Shown: positions 34,281-43,766, counted from the first letter of the stretch. The stretch: DNA of 64,000 nucleotides from Pseudogemmobacter humi (GCF_900609055.1 NZ_UXAW01000070.1:1-64000); one strand, 5' to 3'. Notes: generated from the sequence alone by a model not told the origin. Program-made: numbers and translations.

Positions 34281-36044
34281 ATGTCGAACGCCTTTCAGAA
34301 GAAGTCATTCCCCTTCGGCCGGATGATCCACCGCTTCCTGCGCGAGGAACACGGCGCGATGACACCCTATATCCTGATCTTCATCTTCCTGATGCTGGTC
34401 TTCGGCGGCATATCGGTCGATGTGATGCGCTTTGAGGCCCGCCGGGTCGCGGTGCAGAACACGCTCGACCGGGCCACGCTTGCCGTGGCGAACATGAATC
34501 AGGTGCTCAGCCTGTCCCGCTACGGATCGAAACAGGCCCATGCCGAGGCGATCGTGCAGGATCATTTCGACAAGGCGGGGCTCGGGTCCAGCCTGGAATA
34601 CGTCCATCTCGACGACGGGATAAACTACCGCGTGGTCGAAGCCCGCGCGAAGGTGGTGTCGAACAATTTCTTCATGTCGATCCTCGACGTGCCCACCCTG
34701 AACACGATGAACGCCAGCCAGGCCGAACAGCGCATCAGCAACGTCGAGATCGCGCTTGTGCTCGACGTGTCGGGCTCGATGTATAACGACATCACACGGA
34801 TCACCAACCTGAAGTCCGCAGCCAAGGACTTCATCGACATGGTGCTGAAGAACGACACCGAGAACAAGATCTCGATCTCGATCGTGCCCTACAACGGCCA
34901 GGTGAACCTGGGGCCGGATATCTTCGCGATGTATAATGCGACGCACAAGCACGGCTATGCGAATTCCTGGTGCCTCGATCTGCCGCCCAGCACCTATACC
35001 AGCACCTCGCTGTCGCGGTTCACGGCCCTGCCGCAGACCCCTTTCGCGGACGCCTGGTCCTCGACGACCACCTCGGGCAACTGGGTCGCGCTTCAGCGGC
35101 CGGCCCCCGATTCCGTGCGCAGCCATCTCTATGCCAACGTCTGGTGCAATCCGGTCGAGGCGAATTACGTCCGGCTGCATTCGAACAATATCCCCGTGCT
35201 GAAAAGCCAGATCGAGGGTCTGGTGGCCATCGGCGCGACCTCGATCGATGTCGGCATGAAATGGGGCACGGCATTTCTTGATCCCGAGGCGCAGCCCGTC
35301 GTCGCCTCGCTGGCCTCGCGGGGCCTGGTGCCCACCCATTTCAGCAACCGCCCCGCGCCCTACAACACCCCCGAGACCATCGATAAGACGATGAAGGTCG
35401 TGGTGCTGATGACCGACGGTGAGAATTTCGAGCAGGAGCGTTTCTCCGACAGCTACCGCTCGGGACCGTCGCCGATCTGGCGCGCAAACCAGAACAAGGA
35501 CAAGGACAGAAACTTCTCGATCTTCCATGAATCGAAAGTGGACAAAAGCACCTCGACCAAACTCTGCAACAGCCGGCCCTTCTGGGTGCCGCATCTGAGC
35601 GCCTGGCATTCCCGGCCCTGGAACGGGACCACGCCGTCCTCCTCGGCCTGCTACTCCACCACGGCCGTCACCTCCGACACGACCCAGCAGACCTGGCAGC
35701 AGGTCTGGGAAGCCGCGCGGGTGAAATGGGTGGCCCGCCAGCTCTATGTGCGCGCCGTCGGCGGCTCGGTAGACAGCTGGACCAACCAGATCCGTTCGCT
35801 TACCTCGATCTCCACCATGGACAGCAGGCTGAACGATGTCTGCACCGCGGCAAAGGCGAAGGGCATCCTGGTCTATGGCATCGCCTTCGAGGCCCCCGCG
35901 GGCGGACAGGCCGCGATCAAGAAATGCGTCACTTCTCCCGAGAGCGACTATTTCTACGTCACCGCAGACAATGAGGGCATCAATATCGCCACGGCGTTCA
36001 CCTTCATCGCCACCAACCTGACCCAACTGAGGCTGACCCAATGA
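34281..36044 (+). CDS. TadG-like pilus/secretion protein with vWA domain
   Basis: A 587-residue membrane-anchored protein of the TadG/Flp-pilus group. After a short basic start, a hydrophobic segment (TPYILIFIFLMLVFGGISVDVM) forms the TadE/G-type anchor. A von Willebrand factor A domain follows, with an intact MIDAS motif DVSGSMYND (about 165) and MTDGENFE as the second metal-loop region. The remainder (Ser/Thr-rich) is probably periplasmic. ATG 34281 has AGGGA upstream. It overlaps the next gene by ATGA. Such trios usually belong to a tight-adherence (tad) locus, but no tadA/B/C genes are in this window. Confidence 0.85.
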   Translation: MSNAFQKKSFPFGRMIHRFLREEHGAMTPYILIFIFLMLVFGGISVDVMRFEARRVAVQNTLDRATLAVANMNQVLSLSRYGSKQAHAEAIVQDHFDKAGLGSSLEYVHLDDGINYRVVEARAKVVSNNFFMSILDVPTLNTMNASQAEQRISNVEIALVLDVSGSMYNDITRITNLKSAAKDFIDMVLKNDTENKISISIVPYNGQVNLGPDIFAMYNATHKHGYANSWCLDLPPSTYTSTSLSRFTALPQTPFADAWSSTTTSGNWVALQRPAPDSVRSHLYANVWCNPVEANYVRLHSNNIPVLKSQIEGLVAIGATSIDVGMKWGTAFLDPEAQPVVASLASRGLVPTHFSNRPAPYNTPETIDKTMKVVVLMTDGENFEQERFSDSYRSGPSPIWRANQNKDKDRNFSIFHESKVDKSTSTKLCNSRPFWVPHLSAWHSRPWNGTTPSSSACYSTTAVTSDTTQQTWQQVWEAARVKWVARQLYVRAVGGSVDSWTNQIRSLTSISTMDSRLNDVCTAAKAKGILVYGIAFEAPAGGQAAIKKCVTSPESDYFYVTADNEGINIATAFTFIATNLTQLRLTQ

Positions 36045-36604
36045 GAAGCCCGCTTCGTGCGATCGGTCGCCGTCTGCGCCGGCTCTGGCGGCGCGAGGAC
36101 GGAACCGCGACCATCGAATTCACCATCTTCGTGCCGATCGTGCTGGTGATCTTCGTCGCCGCGATCGAAGCCGGGGCCTATATGATCCGCCATGTCATGC
36201 TTGAGCGCGGGCTGGATCTGGTGCTGCGCGATTTCCGTCTGGGCCGCCTCAACTCGCTCAATCACGACCAGCTCCGTGACCGGATCTGCGACCGGGTGTC
36301 GCTCATCAGCGATTGCAGGAACAATCTGAAGGTCTGGATGCAGCCGATAGATCCGGCCAGCTGGAGCGATGAGCAGCAACTGCTGAGCCATGTGTATTGC
36401 GGCGACCGCAACGACCCGCTGAACTCAAGGCCGCCGGGCGCGATTGCTCCGGGCGGGTCCAACGAGATCATGCTGATCCGCATCTGCGTGCTGGAATCGC
36501 CGATGTTCCCCTCGACCCCGCTTGCCATGCGGCTGCGCGCGGATTCCCGGACGGGTGACTATGAACTGGCGACGGCGTCGGTCGTCGTGAACGAACCGCA
36601 GTGA
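36041..36604 (+). CDS. TadE/F-like pilus assembly protein
   Basis: A 187-residue bitopic protein. Basic N-terminus (RAIGRRLRRLWRRE), then DGTATIEFTIFVPIVLVIFVAAIEAGAYM, the classic TadE-like Glu-containing pseudopilin-type helix, with a C-terminal extracytoplasmic domain with paired Cys residues (CDRVSL, SDCRN, VYCGD, RICVLE). The protein may be processed by the TadV-type peptidase. It overlaps the vWA gene by four bases and precedes the next TadE-like gene by 13 bp. Confidence 0.85.
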   Translation: MRSPLRAIGRRLRRLWRREDGTATIEFTIFVPIVLVIFVAAIEAGAYMIRHVMLERGLDLVLRDFRLGRLNSLNHDQLRDRICDRVSLISDCRNNLKVWMQPIDPASWSDEQQLLSHVYCGDRNDPLNSRPPGAIAPGGSNEIMLIRICVLESPMFPSTPLAMRLRADSRTGDYELATASVVVNEPQ

Positions 36605-36617
36605 GTGAGGACAGGAT

Positions 36618-37205
36618 ATGCTGAGCTGGACGCGCGGGCATTTGCGGCGCTTCGGAAAGGAAGAGGACGGTCTGGTGATGACCGAGTTCCTCATCCTGCT
36701 GCCGCTGCTGGTCTGGAGCTTCATGGCGCTGGTCATCTACTGGGACGCCTATCGCACCGTAAATGGCGCACAGAAGGCCTCTTACGCCATTGCCGACCTG
36801 ATCTCGCGTCAGAGCCGGATCGACCGCCCCTTCATCCTGGGCATGGAAGGGGTGATGGAAAGCCTTTTGGGCAGGCCGAATGTGGTCAGCATGCGCATCA
36901 CCTCGCTGCAATATACCGAGGACAAGAACGGCGTCGGCAAATTCACCGTGCTGTTCTCGGAATCGCCCAATTCGCGCAAACCCAAACTCACCACGACTGC
37001 GGTCCAGGGCCTGGCGGACAGGATTCCGATGATGACCTCGGGCGATACCACGGTGCTGGTGGAAACCTGGACGAATTACCAGCCCGGCTTCGAGGTGGGC
37101 ATTCCCTTCAGCACGTTTGAAAATTTCATCGTCACCCGGCCGCGCTATCACCGCCGGGTGTGCCTGACCGAAGAAATGAAGAAATCCTGCCCCGACAATG
37201 CCTGA
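36618..37205 (+). CDS. TadE-like pilus assembly protein
   Basis: A 195-residue protein with the same plan as its neighbour: a basic start (WTRGHLRRFGKEED), GLVMTEFLILLPLLVWSFMALVIYWDAY as the TadE-like transmembrane helix with the conserved Glu, and a C-terminal periplasmic domain ending in CLTEEMKKSCPDNA. The three genes are one unit. Its exact role in pilus assembly or adherence is unknown. Confidence 0.82.
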   Translation: MLSWTRGHLRRFGKEEDGLVMTEFLILLPLLVWSFMALVIYWDAYRTVNGAQKASYAIADLISRQSRIDRPFILGMEGVMESLLGRPNVVSMRITSLQYTEDKNGVGKFTVLFSESPNSRKPKLTTTAVQGLADRIPMMTSGDTTVLVETWTNYQPGFEVGIPFSTFENFIVTRPRYHRRVCLTEEMKKSCPDNA

Positions 37206-37320
37206 CGGTCTTGCGGCATGCCCGGCCCGCCGATGGCGCTGGCCGGGCCTTCCGTCTTCGGGCAGGGCGCGTTAGGCTTCCCCCGGCTCCTTCCGGGCCC
37301 CGGGCAAGACACGGCCAGCA

Positions 37321-37605
37321 ATGACGCGATTCCTTCTGTTCCTTCCGGCCGCTCTCCTGATGGCCTGCGATCCGCTGCCGCAGATCGGCGCGGCCCCGGC
37401 GGCCCCTGCCGGCCCGCCGCCGCGCCTTCTGCCGATCGGCGAACTGCTGGCCCAGGCCCCCGCCGCCGGACTGAGGCCGGAACGCGGCGATGCGCTGGCC
37501 GCCCGCGCCGCCCGGCTGCAGGCCCGCGCCGCGGCGATGCGCGGCCCGGTCCACGATCCGGCCACCCGCGCGCGGCTGCGCCCGCCCGCCCCCGGCGCGG
37601 GCTGA
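37321..37605 (+). CDS. Small lipoprotein
   Basis: A 94-residue protein starting MTRFLLFLPAALLMAC, with lipobox LLMAC and Cys16 as the lipidated residue. The rest is rich in Pro and Ala with an Arg/Ala helix (ALAARAARLQARAAAMRG). No family is recognised. Coding status rests mainly on the signal and its position, since low-complexity high-GC frames can look like this. Confidence 0.6.
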   Translation: MTRFLLFLPAALLMACDPLPQIGAAPAAPAGPPPRLLPIGELLAQAPAAGLRPERGDALAARAARLQARAAAMRGPVHDPATRARLRPPAPGAG

Positions 37606-37681
37606 GCCCCGCGCACAGCGTTGCAGAGCGCGCGGCGCCAGGCTAACAGGCTGACCGGACCATCTCGTGAAAGGCTTTCCC

Positions 37682-38995
37682 ATGTCGAGCGCGCCGCAGA
37701 ACTCCGGGCCCCTCCGCCTCGGCATCGCCGGTCTCGGCACCGTCGGCATCGGCGTGGTGAAGATCGTGCAGCGCGAGGCGGCGCTGCTGGCCGCGCGCGC
37801 CGGCCGCCCGGTCGCGATCACCGCGGTTTCGGCCCGCGATGCGAAGAAGGACCGCGGCGCAGACCTCTCGGGCTACGCCTGGGAGAGCGATCCGGTGGCC
37901 CTTGCCACCCGCGCCGATGTGGATGTTTTCGTCGAGGTGATGGGCGGCCATGACGGCGCCGCGAAAGCCGCGACCGAGGCGGCGCTGGCGGCCGGCAAAC
38001 ATGTCGTCACCGCGAACAAGGCGCTGCTCGCCCATTACGGCCAGGCCCTTGCGGAACGGGCCGAGGCGAACGGCGCGGCGCTCCGGTTCGAGGCCGCCGT
38101 CGCCGGGGGCATCCCGGTGATCAAGGCGCTGACCGAGGGGCTTGCCGGCAACCGCATCAAACGCGTCATGGGCGTGATGAACGGCACCTGCAACTATATC
38201 CTGACCCGGATGCAATCGGCCGGCCTGCCCTACGAGACGGTGTTCGAGGAAGCCCGCAGCCTCGGCTATCTGGAGGCCGATCCGAACCTCGACGTCGGAG
38301 GCATCGACGCCGGGCACAAGCTCTCGCTGCTTGCCGCCATCGCCTTCGGCACGAAGGTCAGCTTCGACAAGGTGGAACTGGAAGGCATCGGCAGCGTCTC
38401 GATCGACGACATCAACCTTGCCGACGACATGGGCTATCACATCAAGCTGCTCGGCGTGGCGCAGATGACCGGCCGCGGGCTGGAACAGCGGATGACCCCT
38501 TGCCTCGTCCCGGCGGAAAGCCCGCTCGGCCAGTTGCAGGGCGGCACCAATATGGTGGTGCTGGAGGGCGACAGCGTGGGCCAGATCGTGCTGCGCGGCC
38601 CCGGCGCGGGCGAAGGCCCAACCGCGAGCGCGGTGATGGGCGACGTGATCGACATCGCCCGAGGCTTCCGCCTGCCGGTCTTCGGCATCCCGGCGAAGAC
38701 GCTGGCCGAGCCGGTCGCGGCGCTGTCGGCAACGCCCGCGCCCTACTACCTGCGCGCGAAGCTGCTCGACAAACCCGGGGCGCTGGCGAAGATCGCCACC
38801 ACTCTGGGCGACGCCGGAATCTCCATCGACCAGATGCGCCAGATCAACCAGCCCGGCGCCGACGACGGCGACGCCATCGTGCTGATCGTCACCCACAAGG
38901 CCGCCCCCGCCGACATCGCCTTCGCCATGTCGCAATTCGCCCAGACCGGCGTGCTGGTGGAACAGCCGGTGGCGATCCGCATCGAGGAAGTCTGA
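37682..38995 (+). CDS. hom: Homoserine dehydrogenase
   Basis: NAD(P)-dependent reduction of aspartate semialdehyde to homoserine, on the way to threonine and methionine. The 437 residues have a Rossmann GLGTVGIGVVK (about 15), the catalytic core with NGTCNYILTRM and EADPNLDVGGIDAGHKLSLLAAIAFG (catalytic Lys/Asp region near 205), and a C-terminal ACT-like domain (KPGALAKIATTLGDAGISIDQM, about 360-430) for feedback control. ATG 37682 has AAAGG upstream; an in-frame GTG at 37667 is the alternative. Confidence 0.97.
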   Translation: MSSAPQNSGPLRLGIAGLGTVGIGVVKIVQREAALLAARAGRPVAITAVSARDAKKDRGADLSGYAWESDPVALATRADVDVFVEVMGGHDGAAKAATEAALAAGKHVVTANKALLAHYGQALAERAEANGAALRFEAAVAGGIPVIKALTEGLAGNRIKRVMGVMNGTCNYILTRMQSAGLPYETVFEEARSLGYLEADPNLDVGGIDAGHKLSLLAAIAFGTKVSFDKVELEGIGSVSIDDINLADDMGYHIKLLGVAQMTGRGLEQRMTPCLVPAESPLGQLQGGTNMVVLEGDSVGQIVLRGPGAGEGPTASAVMGDVIDIARGFRLPVFGIPAKTLAEPVAALSATPAPYYLRAKLLDKPGALAKIATTLGDAGISIDQMRQINQPGADDGDAIVLIVTHKAAPADIAFAMSQFAQTGVLVEQPVAIRIEEV

Positions 38996-39079
38996 ACGCG
39001 TTAGCGCGACCACGCTTGCGGTAGCGCCCCCCGGCGGCTAAGCCTCGGGCAACGCTTACGCCACCAGAGGTTTTCCACC

Positions 39080-40045
39080 ATGGCCGACCAGGCTCAGTTT
39101 CAGGATCGCATGCTTTCGCTCGGCCTCGCCCGGGTGTCCGAGGCCGCCGCGCTGGCCTCGGCCCGGCTGATCGGCCGCGGCGACGAGAAGGCTGCGGACC
39201 AGGCCGCGGTGAATGCGATGCGCGACCAACTGAACCTGCTGGAGATCAAGGGCGTCGTGGTGATCGGCGAGGGCGAGCGCGACGAGGCGCCGATGCTCTA
39301 CATCGGCGAAGAGGTCGGCACCGGGCACGGCCCCGAGGTGGATATCGCGCTCGACCCGCTGGAAGGCACCACGCTGACCGCGAAGGACATGCCGAACGCG
39401 CTGACCGTGATCGCGATGGCGCCGCGCGGCACGCTCCTGCACGCGCCCGATGTCTATATGGAGAAGCTGGCGATCGGCCCCGCCTACAAGCCCGGCACGG
39501 TGACGATGAACATGACCCCCTCCGAGCGGGTCTCGGCGCTGGCCGCGGCCAAGGGGGTCTCGACCGGGGATATCACCGTCTGCGTGCTGGAACGCCCGCG
39601 GCATGAGGATATGATCCGCGAGATCCGCTCGACCGGCGCCTCGATCCGGCTGATCACCGATGGCGATGTGGCTGGTGTGATGCACTGCGCCGAGCCGGAA
39701 GTGACCGGCATCGACATGTATATGGGTTCGGGCGGCGCCCCCGAGGGTGTGCTGGCGGCGGCCGCGCTGAAATGTATGGGTGGCCAGTTCTTCGGCCGGC
39801 TCGTGTTCCGCAACGAGGACGAAAAGGCCCGCGCCCGCAACGCCGGGATCACCAATTTCGACCGGGTCTACACCCGCGACGATCTGGTGCGCGCCGACGT
39901 GATCTTCGCCGCAACCGGGGTGACGAGCGGCTCTTTGCTGACCGGCATCCGGCGCGAGCCGGGCTGGGTCACCACCGAGACCATCCTGATGCGCTCGAAA
40001 ACCGGCTCGGTGCGCCGCATGACCTACCGCAGCCCGCTGCGGTAG
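39080..40045 (+). CDS. glpX: Class II fructose-1,6-bisphosphatase
   Basis: GlpX-type FBPase acting in gluconeogenesis and, in many autotrophic relatives, the Calvin cycle. The 321 residues have the catalytic and metal-binding blocks VVVIGEGERDEAPMLYIGEEVG, DPLEGTTL, DGDVAG and MGSGGAPEG, which are typical. The gene starts with MADQAQFQDRMLSLGLARVSEAAALASARLIGRGDEKAAD. It follows hom in the same direction by 84 bp. No calvin-cycle genes lie in the window. Confidence 0.96.
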   Translation: MADQAQFQDRMLSLGLARVSEAAALASARLIGRGDEKAADQAAVNAMRDQLNLLEIKGVVVIGEGERDEAPMLYIGEEVGTGHGPEVDIALDPLEGTTLTAKDMPNALTVIAMAPRGTLLHAPDVYMEKLAIGPAYKPGTVTMNMTPSERVSALAAAKGVSTGDITVCVLERPRHEDMIREIRSTGASIRLITDGDVAGVMHCAEPEVTGIDMYMGSGGAPEGVLAAAALKCMGGQFFGRLVFRNEDEKARARNAGITNFDRVYTRDDLVRADVIFAATGVTSGSLLTGIRREPGWVTTETILMRSKTGSVRRMTYRSPLR

Positions 40046-40087
40046 CCGCGCAGGGGGGCCAGCCCCCCATCTCCTTCGGAGATTCCC

Positions 40088-40168
40088 CCCGGGATATTTT
40101 CAGACAGAAAATGAGGGGCGCGCTGCTCAGGATCATTTTCTGTCTCTTAAATATCCCCGCCGGAGGCA
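40088..40168. repeat. Inverted pair of the dispersed intergenic repeat
   Basis: Two copies face each other: GGATATTTTCAGACAGAAAA (about 40092-40111) and TTTTCTGTCTCTTAAATATCC (about 40136-40156). The right copy extends to CGCCGGAGGCA, matching 18637-18670. The pair could fold into a long hairpin between glpX and recJ. Confidence 0.75.
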
Positions 40169-40288
40169 TCCGTGCCGCAAGGCGCGGACCTCTTTACGCC
40201 AGACCGGCGCGCTGCCTCTTTCATCTCGTCCCGGTCTGCCGGGCCGAACGGGCTTGCGCCGGGGGCGGCTTTCGGGCAGCCATGGCCC

Positions 40289-42037
40289 ATGTCTGATCTG
40301 ACCGCTTTCCTCGGGGTCGAGGCCTCGCTGACCGGCCGGCGCTGGACCGGCCCCGCGCCTGCGACCGAGCGTCTTGCCGAGGCCATGGTCCAGGCCACCC
40401 GCCTGCCCTTGCCGCTGTGCCGCATCCTCGCCGCGCGCGGGGTGGCGGCAGAGGATGCCGCAGCCTTCCTCGCGCCGCAGCTGCGCGAGCTCTTGCCCGA
40501 TCCGCGCGGGCTGAGGGACATGGAGCAGGCGGCGGCGCGGTTCCTCCTCGCGCTGGACCGCCGCGAGCGGATCGCGATCTTCGCCGATTACGATGTTGAC
40601 GGCGGCTCCTCGGCGGCGCTGCTGATGACCTGGCTGCGCGCCATGGGCCATGACGCCAGTCTCTACATCCCCGACCGGATCGACGAGGGATACGGGCCGA
40701 ACGTCCCCGCGATGCAGGCTCTGGCACGCGAGCATACGCTGATCGTCTGCGTCGATTGCGGCACGCTGAGCCACGAGCCGGTCGCCGCCGCGCGCCCCGC
40801 CGATGTGGTCATCCTCGACCACCATCTCGCGGGCGAGACCCTGCCCGAAGCACTCGCCGTGGTGAATCCCAACCGCCAGGATGAGGACGGCAGCCTCGCC
40901 CATCTCTGCGCCGCCTCTGTCGTGTTCCTGATGCTGGTCGAGGCCAACCGCCAGCTGCGCGTCGCCGGTCGCCAGGGGCCGGATCTGATGGGCATGCTTG
41001 ATCTGGTGGCGCTGGCGACGGTGGCCGATGTGGCGCCGCTGCTCGGCGTGAACCGCGCCTTCGTGCGCCAGGGGCTGAAGGTCATGGCGCGGCGCGAGCG
41101 GCCGGGGCTGCGGGCACTCGCCGATGTGTCGCGCATGGACAGCGCGCCCACCGCCTATGCGCTCGGGTTTCTTCTGGGGCCGCGGGTCAATGCCGGCGGG
41201 CGGATCGGCCAGGCCGATCTGGGCGCGCGGCTTCTGGCCACCGCCGATCCTGTCGAGGCCGGGGCGCTGGCGCAGCGGCTCGATGAGTTGAACAGCGCCC
41301 GGCGTGAGATCACCGAGAGGGTGCGCGAAGAGGCTCTGGCCCAGGCCGAGGCGCGCGGGGTGGATGGCCCCTTGGTCTGGGCCGCGGGCGAGGGCTGGCA
41401 CCCGGGCGTCGTCGGCATCGTCGCCGCCCGGCTGAAGGAGGCAACGGGACGCCCCGCCGTGGTGATCGGGCTTGAGGGGGGCGAGGGCAAGGGCTCGGGC
41501 CGTTCTGTCGCCGGGGTGGACCTTGGCGCCGCGGTGCAGCGGGTCGCGGCCGAAGGGCTGCTGCTGAAAGGCGGCGGCCACAAAATGGCCGCCGGGCTGA
41601 CGGTCGCGCGCGAGCGGCTGGAGGAAGCGATGGCGCGGCTGAGCGCGCTGCTCGCGCGCCAGGGGGGCGAGAGCGCCGCGCCGCGCGATCTCAGGATCGA
41701 CAGCCTCGTCATGGCCGATGCCTGCGGGCTGTCGCTGGTCGAGCAGATCGAACAGGCCGGCCCGTTCGGCGCCGCCGCCCCTGCCCCGCGTTTCGCGATT
41801 CCCGCGGTGCCGGTCAGCGCGCGCCGGATCGGCGACAAACATCTGCGGCTGACGCTGCGCACCCCCGGCGCGGGGCTGGAGGCCGTGGCCTTCGGCGCGT
41901 TCGACACCCCCCTCGGCCCGGCGCTGGAGGCCGCGGGACACCGGCCTTTCCACCTTGCCGGACGGCTGGAGATCAATACCTGGGGCGGCCGTTCAAAGGT
42001 GCAACTGAGGCTGGACGACGCTGCTCCGGCGAGTTGA
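40289..42037 (+). CDS. recJ: Single-stranded-DNA-specific exonuclease RecJ
   Basis: 5'-3' ssDNA exonuclease used in recombination and repair. The 582 residues have DHH-phosphoesterase motifs: FADYDVDGGSSAALL (motif I), CVDCGTLSH (motif II-like, where other RecJ proteins often have D-x-G), VVILDHHLAGE (motif III, DHH), LATVADVAPLLG (motif IV), and DHHA1 with GGGHKMAAGLTV (GGGH). The OB-fold C-terminus follows (RIGDKHLRLTLRTPG). ATG 40289 begins MSDLTAFLGVEASLTGRRW; the frame extends upstream to 40172 but that part lacks conservation-like features. Confidence 0.96.
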   Translation: MSDLTAFLGVEASLTGRRWTGPAPATERLAEAMVQATRLPLPLCRILAARGVAAEDAAAFLAPQLRELLPDPRGLRDMEQAAARFLLALDRRERIAIFADYDVDGGSSAALLMTWLRAMGHDASLYIPDRIDEGYGPNVPAMQALAREHTLIVCVDCGTLSHEPVAAARPADVVILDHHLAGETLPEALAVVNPNRQDEDGSLAHLCAASVVFLMLVEANRQLRVAGRQGPDLMGMLDLVALATVADVAPLLGVNRAFVRQGLKVMARRERPGLRALADVSRMDSAPTAYALGFLLGPRVNAGGRIGQADLGARLLATADPVEAGALAQRLDELNSARREITERVREEALAQAEARGVDGPLVWAAGEGWHPGVVGIVAARLKEATGRPAVVIGLEGGEGKGSGRSVAGVDLGAAVQRVAAEGLLLKGGGHKMAAGLTVARERLEEAMARLSALLARQGGESAAPRDLRIDSLVMADACGLSLVEQIEQAGPFGAAAPAPRFAIPAVPVSARRIGDKHLRLTLRTPGAGLEAVAFGAFDTPLGPALEAAGHRPFHLAGRLEINTWGGRSKVQLRLDDAAPAS

Positions 42038-42105
42038 AAAAATCCGTCATTTTCCCTCTTGCGCATCCAGGAGAGGGCGATTAGACACCGCCTCACAGAA
42101 AGCGT

Positions 42106-42180
42106 GGCCCGTTCGTCTATCGGTTAGGACGTCAGGTTTTCAACCTGAAAAGAGGGGTTCGACTCCCCTACGGGCTGCCA
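42106..42180 (+). tRNA. tRNA-Glu (anticodon UUC)
   Basis: 75 nt including an encoded CCA. Acceptor GGCCCGT pairs with ACGGGCT (first pair G-U). The anticodon arm is CAGG-TTTTCAA-CCTG, giving anticodon TTC. The T arm GAGGGGTTCGACTCCCCT is intact. Its 3' end, from 42166 on, is the integration target of the 17-kb element, and the same end sequence recurs at 59212-59229. Confidence 0.95.
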
Positions 42181-42183
42181 CTT
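42166..42183 (+). repeat. attL: left 18-bp direct repeat of the integrative element
   Basis: CCCTACGGGCTGCCACTT, formed by the last 15 bases of tRNA-Glu plus CTT. An identical copy is at 59212-59229. The repeat ends 12 bp before the integrase gene's stop codon. Confidence 0.88.
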
Positions 42184-42194
42184 CTTCCTGTAAC

Positions 42195-43274
42195 CTATTG
42201 TTTCTCATCGTCATTTCCTGCCTTTCTGTCCAACGCGGAAGGGAAGTTGGACACATTTCCCAGCTTGGCGAACCCGCTGTCTGCCAGTTTAGCCCGGTTT
42301 GCCTTCTTCGTATATGTATCGGCCTGCTTGGTGTCCTTATGGGCCAGATAGGACGCGATTTCCCAGTTCGTCGCCCCTGCATCGGCCAGCCTGGTCGCCC
42401 CTGCCTTGCGCAATCCATGCAGCGAACCCGGCACCTTCGCTTCGGCGCATCGGTCGCGGAACCAGTTGCCGAGCGTCTCGGGCTTGTAGCCGATGGGTTT
42501 GGCGTCTTGGGTGATGAACAGCATCCGGTCTTTCGGCAGCATCGCCAGTTCCTCGGCCAGTTCGGGAAGGATCGGCAGATCAGCGGCCACCGAAGTCTTG
42601 GCCCGCTTGTATGCGATCCGCGCCCTGCCGTCCTTCTGGGTGACGTGCTGCCAGCCCACCCGGCAAAGATCCGTGCGCGCCATGCCGGTGTTCAGCGCCA
42701 GCAGCAGCACCAGCCGGGCCTTTGATCCTGCCGGATGCCGGGTAAGGAAGCGATCAACCTCGCCATCGGTCCAGGTATGGTATCCGTCTGGGTTGGTTTT
42801 CATCTTCTCGGCAAACCGTGCCGGATTCGGGCCGGTGTATTTCAGTTTCTTGGCTGCGAAGTTGAATAACATGGACATGTTCTTCTTCACGGTGTTTGCG
42901 GCACTCGGCCCGGCCTTCTTGGCCATCAGCGCCTCGATGTGGCGCACCTCCAGCCGTGCGAAGTGATACTTTCCCGCTGTGCCACGCAGCCAGTCCAGTT
43001 CCCCCCGGATGCTGCGCTTGCGCGATGCAGACAGGTTCAGGAATTTCAGGCTGCCAAGGTATTGCTCGATCAGCCACGCCACCGTGCCCGGCGCGGCGGT
43101 CGAGACCGGGGCCTTCGCCCTTTTCACCGCCGCCTCATGCCCGGCTATGAACGCCGGGCTGCCGTAGGGGCCGGGAATGTTGCAGCGGAAATCTCCCGCC
43201 TCGAACCTCCAATAGATTCGGCCTTTGACGACATTCTTCCGAACCCCGGGATATGGGTTCTTGCGCCGGGTCAT
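42195..43274 (-). CDS. int: Tyrosine-type site-specific recombinase (integrase)
   Basis: A 359-residue phage-type integrase. After an N-terminal SAM-like core-binding region (about 60-160), the catalytic domain holds the R..H-x-x-R..H/W..Y set: NTGMARTDLCRV (Arg region), LHGLRKAGATRL (HxxR), then SYLAHKDTKQADTYTKKANR with HK and the nucleophile Tyr. It adjoins attL at the tRNA-Glu end, pointing toward it, as usual for integrases of elements in tRNA genes. The stop is 12 bp inside the element. Confidence 0.93.
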   Translation of the reverse strand: MTRRKNPYPGVRKNVVKGRIYWRFEAGDFRCNIPGPYGSPAFIAGHEAAVKRAKAPVSTAAPGTVAWLIEQYLGSLKFLNLSASRKRSIRGELDWLRGTAGKYHFARLEVRHIEALMAKKAGPSAANTVKKNMSMLFNFAAKKLKYTGPNPARFAEKMKTNPDGYHTWTDGEVDRFLTRHPAGSKARLVLLLALNTGMARTDLCRVGWQHVTQKDGRARIAYKRAKTSVAADLPILPELAEELAMLPKDRMLFITQDAKPIGYKPETLGNWFRDRCAEAKVPGSLHGLRKAGATRLADAGATNWEIASYLAHKDTKQADTYTKKANRAKLADSGFAKLGNVSNFPSALDRKAGNDDEKQ

Positions 43275-43450
43275 TTCAGCAGCTCATCGGGATCAGGCCC
43301 GGCGGTGGCATCGTCCACCTTCCCGGCGATGATGACATGTTTTCCGTCAGGCGTAACCTCCACCCGCCACTCTGCAATCCCCGCCGCCCGCAGCGCCTTC
43401 GCGTAGCGCGTCAGATCGGATTGCTTGAGGGGAGCGCGAGCGTTCGCCAT
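43271..43450 (-). CDS. Small protein between integrase and excisionase-like genes
   Basis: A 59-residue protein with predicted mixed helix-strand sequence; the strand-like segment reads WRVEVTPDGKHVIIAGKVDD. Both ends overlap neighbours: its ATG overlaps the preceding stop (ATGA at 43450) and its end overlaps the integrase start. That arrangement supports real translation. The family is not recognised. The longer open frame upstream is not believable protein. Confidence 0.65.
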   Translation of the reverse strand: MANARAPLKQSDLTRYAKALRAAGIAEWRVEVTPDGKHVIIAGKVDDATAGPDPDELLK

Positions 43451-43692
43451 CACTCCGCCCTCCGCGCCTCGCCTGCAGCCTTTGCGCGCTCCGCCGCATC
43501 GCGCTGCGCTTCCGCTTTCAGCATCGCCTCGATGTGTTCGCCCAGCAGAAGCATGGTGCGGCCCATTGCATAGTAAGTGCCATATTTCCTTGCTTTTTCC
43601 CGCAGAGTGCGGGGAGACAGGCGGATTCCGCGTTCTTGCAGCGCCGCGCTCCACTGCTCTGGCGTCTGTCCGGTTTCGATCTGATGCTCCAT
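43450..43692 (-). CDS. Excisionase-like small DNA-binding protein
   Basis: An 80-residue basic protein. ISPRTLR-type start of a MerR/excisionase-like helix-turn-helix (RLSPRTLREKARKYGTYYAMGRTMLLLGEHIEAML, about 24-58), followed by an Ala/Glu/Arg helix. It resembles small Xis-like proteins next to tyrosine integrases in alphaproteobacterial elements. It is first in a three-gene operon with the small protein and int (ATGA overlaps). Confidence 0.7.
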   Translation of the reverse strand: MEHQIETGQTPEQWSAALQERGIRLSPRTLREKARKYGTYYAMGRTMLLLGEHIEAMLKAEAQRDAAERAKAAGEARRAE

Positions 43693-43766
43693 ATCCTACC
43701 CTCGACTGCATGTTTCTGCGTCTACCAGCGCCGACGATAGGCATCAACAGAAAGCGCGATATTGGG

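Noticed and set aside
40172-40288. N-terminal extension of recJ from an upstream start
   Set aside because: It overlaps the dispersed repeat's flank and lacks RecJ-like sequence; ATG 40289 fits the family start.
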